A DNA stretch of 64,000 nucleotides. Source: Adhaeretor mobilis (GTDB lineage: Bacteria; Planctomycetota; Planctomycetia; Pirellulales; Lacipirellulaceae). The position numbers and the translations under genes were made by a program. Under the pieces are notes generated by a model, which saw nothing but the letters and a program-made list of their open reading frames with translations, had not been told where the DNA came from and did no database searches. The stretch is taken from the NCBI RefSeq assembly GCF_007741515.1, contig NZ_CP036263.1, positions 2,543,501 to 2,607,500 on the forward strand. The letters are read 5' to 3'. Positions 45,304 through 53,800 of this stretch are shown piece after piece (the stretch's first letter is position 1; each line of letters opens with the position of its first letter).

Positions 45304-46188
45304 ATGAAGTGTTTGGGAGGAAAACTGATGAATAAGAAGCAATTCGTACTAGCCGCCTGTCTCTTGGCGGTAGCAAATTCGGCATCGGCGGCGGTGAATG
45401 TTCCCTCGGGGGTCACGGGGTTGTGGCTATTCTCGAACGGTTCTTCAACGCAAGCAACCATCGGCAATGACGTGACGAATGTCTATGGTAATCCCGGGAC
45501 CGGATTTACGGGGCCGGCGGTACAAATTGGAACTGAGTCTGATCCTTTTCTCTGGCAAGACTCTGGTAATATCCAAATGTCAGACTGGGGAGCCGTCGCT
45601 GTTCCGCACGGCATCTCACCCAATGGAGGCGGCAGCAAGGTTAATGAGTACACGATACTCATGGACTACAGGCAGACGCATAAATTTGGTGATTGGGTAA
45701 GTATGTTCGATACCTATGATGGGGATGTTAAAAGCGCAGGAAACTCAGATGGCGACTTGTTCAAAAACACTTCCAATCAGATTGGCACCGGCGCTACGGG
45801 CTATTCCACTCTGACCTATGATCCATCGGTCACCCACAGAATCGTCATCTCAGTCGACAATGGATCCTCTTTCCAGGTTTCCGTCGACGGTGTGCTCTTC
45901 TTGGATGGTACGGCCCAACCCGTTGATGGCAGGTTCTCCCTCGCACCTGTAGTCCATTTACTGGTAGACAATGCCTGGGAAGCGGCATGGGGCCATCTTG
46001 AAACGGCGATGATCTGGGATCATGCTTTGTCGCCGTCTGAAGCGGCTGCTCTGGGGGCTTTTTCAGATCCTGGCAATAATAACTTTCCAACACCGTTGGT
46101 CTTTGCAGATCCGATTCCCGAGCCGACTTCGTTGGCTCTGATTGGTCTTGGATTGGGCAGCCTGGCAGGTGTTCGCCGAAAGAAGTAA
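45304..46188 (+). CDS. LamG-type PEP-CTERM exoprotein
   Basis: Two candidate starts, each with a GGAGGAAA ribosome site: ATG 45304 and in-frame ATG 45328 (MNKKQFVLAACLLAVANSASA, a cleaner signal peptide). The body is a LamG/concanavalin-like domain (GVTGLWLFSNGSS ... NEYTILMDYRQT ... FQVSVDGVLFLDG ... LETAMIWDHALSPSEAAAL). It ends in IPEPTSLALIGLGLGS and VRRKK, a PEP-CTERM tail, without a dockerin-like pair. Exported and probably surface-processed; ligand unknown. An intrinsic terminator follows. Confidence 0.9.
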   Translation: MKCLGGKLMNKKQFVLAACLLAVANSASAAVNVPSGVTGLWLFSNGSSTQATIGNDVTNVYGNPGTGFTGPAVQIGTESDPFLWQDSGNIQMSDWGAVAVPHGISPNGGGSKVNEYTILMDYRQTHKFGDWVSMFDTYDGDVKSAGNSDGDLFKNTSNQIGTGATGYSTLTYDPSVTHRIVISVDNGSSFQVSVDGVLFLDGTAQPVDGRFSLAPVVHLLVDNAWEAAWGHLETAMIWDHALSPSEAAALGAFSDPGNNNFPTPLVFADPIPEPTSLALIGLGLGSLAGVRRKK

Positions 46189-46213
46189 CCAACAACTACC
46201 TATCGAGTTTATA

Positions 46214-46249
46214 GACGGTGGTCCTCTAGTTGGGGGGCCACCGTTTTTC
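46214..46249 (+). terminator. Intrinsic terminator after the LamG/PEP-CTERM gene
   Basis: A stem ACGGTGG / CCACCGT (46215-46221 with 46238-46244) followed by a run of five T, 26 bp after the stop codon. This is the clearest Rho-independent terminator in the window. Confidence 0.8.
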
Positions 46250-46532
46250 ATTGTCCGCCGAAGATAGTACGAACTTGGATCGGTGCACTAATACTCCGGG
46301 CCTAGGGTCTCGTTTCACTACGTTACACCTCGGTGCACTACATCTATGTGGCTAAGCAGAAGTGAGGCTACGAGCGAAGTATAGCTACGAGAATGGAACC
46401 GATATTATTCACCGGTGCTGTGAGACAGGTAGTTGGATTGAAGCCGTGGCCGACTCCAATCAAAGAACCCGTGGTTACTTCGCCATTAGACGTCCCAGGC
46501 TGACTGGCCGAGAGAGATCGTCCAAGCCGTGA
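46250..46532. other. Non-coding region, nothing recognised
   Basis: About 280 bp between the terminator and the 3' end of the MFS remnant. It contains a short repeated TCGGTGCACTA (about 46280 and 46333) of no clear meaning, and no gene. Confidence 0.4.
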
Positions 46533-48001
46533 CTACGCCTCGCCAGGTCCCTCTGTACCTCCGGTGAACTTTTCATCCTCTGCTTTGTGACCGACAAGCA
46601 CTTCCACCTTGTAGCCTCCTTGAGACTTGTAATAGAGAATCAAGCCGACATAACACACAAACATAATTGCAGGCAGATAGGCGATTTTGGCTAGTGCGTG
46701 TTGTTTGGTCTCGCGTTCGATACCATCGAGCGTCTCCTGCTGCCCCTTCAAAAAGGCATCGTACTTGCTCTTGTCGATAAATACGTAATCGGGGAAGAGA
46801 CCCGTCTTGTCTTGTGCCACTTGATCGTGCATGTCTGACGCCTGCGCTTGTACTGCCTGATTGAAGTCTTGATCTTGAATCGTGCCGATGTAGGTTGCCC
46901 CCAATGTGCCAATGGCGATCATGCCGACCCCACTTATGGTGTTCAGCAGCAATGCTCCGCCACGCGGATACTGCTCCGATACCACGCCTAGTGTGGTCGA
47001 CCAGAAGAAGGTCTTGCCAAAGCCATAGAGAGTTGCCGCTAAAAACAGGACACCCGCACTGGTGCCAGCATTGCCCAGCCAGATGAGTCCGATAGTCGCC
47101 AACAGTGAGGAACAGGCCGGTAAACCCAGCGGGGAAATGCGATGCACAATAGGTCCCGCAAAGAAACGCAAAACAAACATGATCAGCAGAAGCAGTAAAA
47201 AAACAGCCGGTCAAACTTGCGAATCGCAACGGCATAAATGGCCGCGGGAATCACAGCAAACGCCAATGCTCTCTTCCAATGGATAGGTTCATAATTGAAC
47301 ACCGTCAGCACCTGGCTGATGCCCATGATGATCAGAAAGGAAACGATATAGGCACTTCCCCAGCCGAACTCTACCAGCATAGCTCGATAAGAGACCCCTG
47401 CCTCAACCCGCTCTTGTGTCGGAAATTTAACACCGTACAGGAGAAAGCCATAGGCCAAGGTGGGGAGTAGCAGGATGGTCATTTTCCACCGCCACAGCTC
47501 GCCAAGCAGCGACTCTCCCAGGCTTCCGCCTGCCTTCAAGATGACAATGGCCAGCAGCCCTCCCAGTACGAGTCCCCCTGGCCAGCCCGCATGGAGGACA
47601 TTGAGCCAATGGGTCTTGTTGTCTTTGTAAATTGTTGCCACAACTGGATTGATCACAGCTTCGACGATGCCGTTGGACAAAGCGTAGATGAACGTGGCGA
47701 CATACAGCACCTCATAACTCGGCGCAAATATTGTCAGCACGGTCGAAACGATATGACCACAGAATGCAATGGCGATCGAGGTTCCGTAGCCAATGCGATC
47801 GACAATGAGACTAAACAGGATAATTGAGATCGCGAACGGATAGAGCCCAACGCCGCTGATGATTCCCTTTTGTTCCTCGGTGAGGCCGAAATGGCCTCCC
47901 CAATCGCCCTAGGCAGCTGCACGCACGGCAAATCCAAACGCGGTGGCTACCAACCCAGAAAACAGCCCAGGAACAAACGACGATTGTTATCTTGCGTCAT
48001 G
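46533..48001 (-). pseudogene. MFS transporter, decayed
   Basis: Read on the minus strand, one major-facilitator protein is recovered across three disruptions. ATG 48001 gives MTQDNNRRLFLGCFLGW, then a stop/frameshift near 47949. The next frame reads AFGFAVRAAA, a TAG, then GDWGGHFGLTEEQKGIISGVG and membrane helices. A frameshift in a T7 run near 47195 (FDRLFF | LLLLIMFVLRF) leads to the C-terminal half (YGFGKTFFWSTTLGVVSEQYPRGGALLLNT ... AEDEKFTGGTEGPGEA). Likely substrate unknown. The damage could be real decay or, at the T run, a sequencing error. The adjacent XylR-type regulator suggests it once imported a sugar. Confidence 0.85.
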
Positions 48002-48199
48002 ATAACCTTGTGATCAGGAAGTACAGGAAAAAGCTATAGAAAAGATTGAATGCGGACTGATTATGGGTTGAGAGACTCAGCTAGAAAAGAGCAGAGTATT
48101 AGTTTTTGGCACTCTATTGTGCCACTCAAGTCGCCCCTGACGCTGCTTGTGATTTTGTAGTTGTTCGAAAACGCAAAATCTAAGATTTCTGGTTGAGGC

Positions 48200-49399
48200 T
48201 CAGTCTTCGCTGAGGTGAGATCTGCTCGGTTTGGATGATTTACCTTTTTCGCGGTAGCTGCGGGGCGTCATTCCCATGTACTTTTTGAACGCCACCGAGA
48301 AATAGTCTGGACTTGCAAACCCCGCGCGGTTGGTAATCTCCGAAAGAGAGAGCGTGGTTTCGCGTAAGAGTCGGCAGGCCCGAACCATGCGAATGCGTAC
48401 AATCTCAGCATGAGGGGTACGGCGCACTAGTTTTTGAAAGCGATGTTCCAACATTCGACGCGAAAGGGGTACTGCATTCAGAACATCAGCTACGGTAATA
48501 CCCGTACAGGCGTTCTCTCGGATGTACCGCAGCGCCCTGACAATATCCTCATCGTCAATCGCATAAACATCGCTTGACTGACGCTCGGCGATACCCAGCG
48601 GAGGAATTAGCATTGCCTCGTCTCTCACCTTCTTTCCCCGCATCATCTGATCCAAGAGTTGAGCTGCCTCGTAACCCGTCCGATGTGTGTCGGGAATTAC
48701 ACTGGAAAGTGGTGGCGTACACAGCCGACAGAGTCGAACATCGTTGTCAACGGCGACCACTGCCAGTTGCTCTGGGATAGCAATATCCAACTCCCGACAA
48801 ACGTCGAGCACCTGCTGGCCGGTGAAGTCGTAGCAAGCCATTAAACCTGCTGGCTTTGGTAGTTTTTCCACCCAGCTGGCCAAACGCTTACGCTCTTTGG
48901 TCCAGGAATAGTCCTCATCGCCACGAGATTTTCCAGAAAAAACATGACACTCACAGCCAGCTTCCCTGGCGAAATCTTGAAATCTCTGCTCTCGCCAGCG
49001 CGACCAACTAAAATTGGGTTCGCCACAGAAAGCGAGGGTTTCGAACCCGCGATCTACAAGGTGTTCGACGGCCAGACGGGATATCTCTCTGTCGTCGGTT
49101 TCCACCCAGGGAATACTTTTTATCTTTCGAGCCGCACTTACATCGACCACTGGAAGCTTCGTTCGGCGAATAACTGAGGCAATCGCTTCGGTTTCAATTC
49201 GGGCGATGATGCCATCGCCCTTCCAATTTTTGAGCCAAATTGGTGGCTTCGCACCACGATCTTGTTCTCCAACATAAATTGACCACAGCTCATGCTCCCT
49301 TTGGTACGCGATGATTCCATCCATCAACCCGCGTGCATAGGCATTGGAGGTTTCAATTAGCAGGGCCACAGAGCGTCTATTGCTCATTTTCTTTCCCAT
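48200..49399 (-). CDS. XylR-type AraC-family transcriptional regulator
   Basis: 399 aa. The N-terminal two thirds is a LacI/periplasmic-binding-protein-like sensor (VALLIETSNAYARGLMDGI ... VETDDREISRLAVEHLVDRG ... AVVAVDNDVRLC). The C-terminal domain is a double helix-turn-helix of the AraC type (ALRYIRENACTGITVADVLN ... SRRMLEHRFQKLVRRTP ... AGFASPDYFSVAFKKYMGMTPRSYR). This architecture is that of XylR-like sugar sensors. It is divergent from a MocA-type dehydrogenase gene and probably regulates that gene and the former transporter. Confidence 0.93.
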   Translation of the reverse strand: MGKKMSNRRSVALLIETSNAYARGLMDGIIAYQREHELWSIYVGEQDRGAKPPIWLKNWKGDGIIARIETEAIASVIRRTKLPVVDVSAARKIKSIPWVETDDREISRLAVEHLVDRGFETLAFCGEPNFSWSRWREQRFQDFAREAGCECHVFSGKSRGDEDYSWTKERKRLASWVEKLPKPAGLMACYDFTGQQVLDVCRELDIAIPEQLAVVAVDNDVRLCRLCTPPLSSVIPDTHRTGYEAAQLLDQMMRGKKVRDEAMLIPPLGIAERQSSDVYAIDDEDIVRALRYIRENACTGITVADVLNAVPLSRRMLEHRFQKLVRRTPHAEIVRIRMVRACRLLRETTLSLSEITNRAGFASPDYFSVAFKKYMGMTPRSYREKGKSSKPSRSHLSED

Positions 49400-49574
49400 G
49401 ATTTGTTAACAGTGCATTGGAACTTCGATTCAGCGAATTCCGCGCATGTGATAAATCACAAATGTTATGCGCTAATTGTCATTCTACAGTAGTCCTCCTC
49501 GGCTAGAATGGAAGAGGAGAATTTGGAAAAATGATCGGTATGACGGCGTTGGTAGACAAGCTCGCTTTGTCGTA

Positions 49575-49616
49575 ATTTACTAGCGCTGCGACGTTGCCAT
49601 TTACTAGCGCTGCGAC
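49575..49616. promoter_or_regulatory. Tandem 18-bp direct repeats upstream of the MocA-type gene
   Basis: ATTTACTAGCGCTGCGAC occurs twice without mismatch, at 49575-49592 and 49599-49616, 24 bp apart start to start. The second copy ends 30 bp before ATG 49647. Position between the regulator and its divergent neighbour suggests binding sites for the XylR-type regulator; not tested. Confidence 0.6.
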
Positions 49617-49646
49617 AGCTCAATCACATAGGAAGTAAACCTAGCC

Positions 49647-50852
49647 ATGACCAATGTACGTCCATTGAATGCAGCCATTGTTGGCTTGGGGTTTGGCGCT
49701 GAGTTCATTCCGATTTACTTAAAACATCCCGACGTTAACGTTTTAGCAGTGTGTCGTCGCAACAGATTGGAACTCAATAAACTGGGCGACGCATTTGGTA
49801 TCGAGCGACGCTATACCGAATTCGACCAAGTCTTGTCCGACGGAGACGTCGATTTTGTGCACATCAATAGCCCGATCGGTGATCACGCCTGGATGAGTAT
49901 CGCTGCTCTGGAAGCAGGCAAGCACGTGATGTGTACAGTCCCCATGGCTACCACAGTCGCCGAGTGTGAGAAGATTTGTCAGCTTGTTGCAGAGACAGGC
50001 CTGAAGTACATGATGGCCGAAACTGTGGTTTACAGCCGCGAATTTTTGTTTATCAAGGAACTCTACGAGAAGGGCGAGTTTGGAAAAATCCAATATCTAC
50101 AAGCCTCGCACCCTCAGGACATGGATGGCTGGCCTGAATATTGGCAACGGATGATTCCAATGCACTATGCTACACACGTAGTCAGCCCAGTGCTTGGATT
50201 GACCGATGGCCGTGCAGAATACGTCTCTTGTTTCGGCTCGGGCAGCGTACGAGATGAAATTCGCGAACTTAGCGGTTGTCCTCATGCGGTCGAGTCATGT
50301 CACATTAAACTCGCCGAGAGCGACATCTCTGCCCATATCTGGCGGTTTCTCTATGACACAGCCCGACAGTATCGCGAAAGTTTCGATGTCTATGGTTCAA
50401 AGAAGTCGTTTGAGTGGTCTTTGGTGGAAGGCGAGTCGCATATCATGCACACGGCAAAACGTCCCGAACCGGAGATCGCCGAGCAGGTTGAGATTCCCGA
50501 TTTTGCCCACCGATTACCAGAGGAAATCCAGCCATTTACTCGATCCATTGTCGATGCTGATCATCTGTCATTTCTGCAAGGTGCAGGACATGGTGGTTCG
50601 CACCCGCATATGGTGAACGAGTTTGCCGAAGCTTTGCGAACCGATCGCGACCCATGGCCCAATGCCGCAACCAGCGCCAACTGGACCTGCGTAGGCATCC
50701 TGGCTCATGAGTCCGCCATGCAAGGCGGAAAAATTCGGCAACTACCGGAATTTACACAAGCAACCACGTTACGGGTCGATGCGGCTGAAAGTGGTGTCCG
50801 CCCCCCTGCCATCACTAGCCGTACCGGAATACCATCTCCACACATAAACTGA
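49647..50852 (+). CDS. Gfo/Idh/MocA-family oxidoreductase
   Basis: 401 aa. Rossmann motif near the N-terminus (AAIVGLGFGAEF, about 9-20), and the family C-terminal domain. The EKP motif usual at the catalytic site reads CTVPMATT here, so the Lys is missing from its usual place; ETVVYSREF and GWPEYWQRMIPMHYATHVVSP follow. It is probably a cytoplasmic NAD(P)-dependent sugar or polyol dehydrogenase. It is divergent from the XylR-type regulator and 23 bp upstream of the giant dehydrogenase gene. Confidence 0.9.
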   Translation: MTNVRPLNAAIVGLGFGAEFIPIYLKHPDVNVLAVCRRNRLELNKLGDAFGIERRYTEFDQVLSDGDVDFVHINSPIGDHAWMSIAALEAGKHVMCTVPMATTVAECEKICQLVAETGLKYMMAETVVYSREFLFIKELYEKGEFGKIQYLQASHPQDMDGWPEYWQRMIPMHYATHVVSPVLGLTDGRAEYVSCFGSGSVRDEIRELSGCPHAVESCHIKLAESDISAHIWRFLYDTARQYRESFDVYGSKKSFEWSLVEGESHIMHTAKRPEPEIAEQVEIPDFAHRLPEEIQPFTRSIVDADHLSFLQGAGHGGSHPHMVNEFAEALRTDRDPWPNAATSANWTCVGILAHESAMQGGKIRQLPEFTQATTLRVDAAESGVRPPAITSRTGIPSPHIN

Positions 50853-50875
50853 GCGTTGATCGAGGCAATTAGAGA

Positions 50876-53800
50876 ATGATCGTGATGAACATGTGGCGAA
50901 CACTGGCTTGTGTATTACTATTTCTGTCGATGGCACCTGTTTCGCTAGCGGAGCCTACGTACCAGTTACACTCGTTTCAGCGATTACAGCTGACCGACCA
51001 GTTCTATTGTGAGGGGGCCTCAGCGGCTGACCTTAATCGTGATGGGCATGTGGATATCATCTCGGGCCCCTACTGGTATGCTGGACCAGATTTTACTGAA
51101 CGCAAAGAGTACTATGCAGCCAAGCCGTTTTCTATCGATGGCTACTCAGACAACTTCTTTACTTTCACTTTCGATATCAACGGCGATCAGTGGTTGGATA
51201 TCCTGCTTATCGGTTTTCCAGGCAAAGAGGCATACTGGTACGAAAACCCTCGTGGTGGATCGGACCACTGGACTCGTCACCTGGCATTTGCGTCTGTGGA
51301 CAATGAATCACCTTCTTTTGTCGATCTGACGGGAGATGGCAAACCTGAATTGGTTTTCCACACAGCAGGCCGTTTTGGATACGCTGAAATCCCTACCAAC
51401 GATCCCAAAGAGGTGTGGGAATTCCAGCCGATTTCTCCCGATCGGGGTTACGACCGGTTCAACCATGGCTTGGGGGTGGGAGACGTCAACGGCGATGGGA
51501 AAGCTGACCTCTTGGAAAAGGCTGGATGGTGGGAGCAGCCGAGTTTAATCTCGGGGTCGGAGTGGACGTTTCACGAAGTGCCGTTCGCGGCCGATGGAGG
51601 CGCTCAAATGTTGGTTTCTGATCTGGATGGAGACGGGGACAACGATGTCGTCACCAGCAAGTCAGCCCATGGTTATGGCTTGGCCTGGTTTGAAAACGTT
51701 TGCCAGGATGGAGTTTGCGAATTCGTCGAACACCCAATCATGGGTGAACACCCCCACGAAAACGACTATGGTGTCGTCTTCTCACAATTACACGCACTTG
51801 CCCTGACGGACATCGATGGCGATGGCGTTAAAGATATTGTTACTGGAAAACGTTTCTGGGCTCATCAAGGGCATGATCCCGGTGGCCACGACCCGGCTGT
51901 CAGTTATTGGTTTAAGACAGTGCGAGAGCAGGGCAAGGTTCAATTCGTTCCCTATTTAATAGACAGCAATTCAGGTGTTGGTACGCAACTAGTCGTAAAA
52001 GACGTAAATGGCGACCAATGGCTCGATCTCGTAGTGGGTAACAAAAAAGGCACCTTTGCACTATTACATCACACGAAAGAAGTTGATCTGAAAGAGTGGA
52101 ACGAGTCGCAGCCAGTTCCGCTGGAAGACAACGAGCATACTGCCGCTAATGAGTCAGATCGATCCGAGGACGGAATTGTTGCCAGAAACGTCGAGGGGCA
52201 TCCCCTGAACCTCGATTTCGAAAAAGGAGATTCCCGAGACTGGATAGCAAGTGGTCCAGCCTTTAAGGGACAACCAATTTGGGGCGACACGGTCCATGCC
52301 CGTCGACCTACCAGTATCAGCGGACATCAAGGTGATCGGTGGATAGGTACCTTCGAGGTGGAAGGCGACGCACCGACAGGCACGATGAAATCGACTAGCT
52401 TTCCCGTGTCCCATCAGTACGCTGCATTTTACGTGGGGGGAGGCAGCTCTCATCTAACCCGTGTTGAAATTGTGCGCCAGGACACGGAAGAAATAATCTT
52501 TGTTGCCAGTGGTCGCAATTCGGAACAGATGCGGCCAGTGACAATCGATTTACGCGAACAGCAGGGACAGGAAATATTCATTCGCATTGTGGACGAAAGC
52601 AGCGGTCCATGGGGGCACATCAATTTCGATCACTTTCGATTCTATCAGTACAAGCCACAGATATCGGTATTAGAGCAGCAGCAAATACTACCACTCGACG
52701 AGTATCCACATGCCGGACTACCGGCGTTGCGGGCGGCTCAGGAAATGATTCTTCCCGAGGGATTCCACGTAGCTCCGTTTGCCAGCGAGCCCGATGTGAA
52801 GCAACCCATTGCCATGGCACTGGACGATCGTGGTCGCATATGGATAGCCGAGGCCTATGAGTACCCCCAGCGTGTCGAGGAAGGCAGTGGTCGAGATCGG
52901 ATTTTGATTCTTGAGGACACTGATGGCGATGGGCGGCTAGATACGCGGAAAGTCTTTGCTGAAGGCTTGAATCTGGTCAGCGGATTGGAAGTTGGGTTTG
53001 GTGGCGTGTGGGTTGGTGCAGCTCCCTATTTATTGTTTATCCCAGATCGCAACGGCGATGATCTGCCCGATGCTAAACCGCAAGTGCTACTTGACGGTTG
53101 GGGATATCAAGATACCCACGAAACACTCAACTCATTTATTTGGGGACCTGATGGTTGGTTGTACGGTTGTCACGGCGTGTTCACTCATTCGAGAGTAGGG
53201 AAACCAGGAACGCGCGATAACGGACGCACCCCACTAAACGCTGGGATTTGGCGGTATCACCCAACGCGGCACGAATTCGAGATATTCGCTCATGGCACTA
53301 GCAATCCCTGGGGAGTTGATTTCGACGACCACGGCCAGGCAGTCTCTACCGTTTGCGTGATTCCTCACCTGTTCCACATAATTCAGGGCGCCCGTTACCA
53401 CCGTCAGGCTGGCGAGCACTTTAACAAGCATACTTACGACGATATCAAGACCATTGCCGATCACTTTCACTACCTGGGGAACACCCCGCATTCTGGCAAC
53501 GAAAAGTCGGACTCCAACGGAGGTGGTCATGCACACGCGGGTGCGATGATCTATCTTGGAGGGGCCTGGCCGCAACGTTATCGCAGTCAGATCATGATGA
53601 ACAATATCCATGGTCAAAGACTGAATGCAGATATCCTCTCGCCAAGAGGATCAGGATTGGTCGGTAGTCACGGCGATGACTTTCTGCTCACGCAAGATCG
53701 CGCTTCTCAGATGCTTGCCATGCGCTACGGCCCCGACGGCCAGGTGTACGTCATTGATTGGTACGACATGCAGGCCTGCCACGATGGGAACGCATCCGCC

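Noticed and set aside
49400..49646. The two 18-bp repeats as a CRISPR array
   Set aside because: Only two units with a 6-bp gap, no cas genes nearby; a regulatory repeat is more likely.
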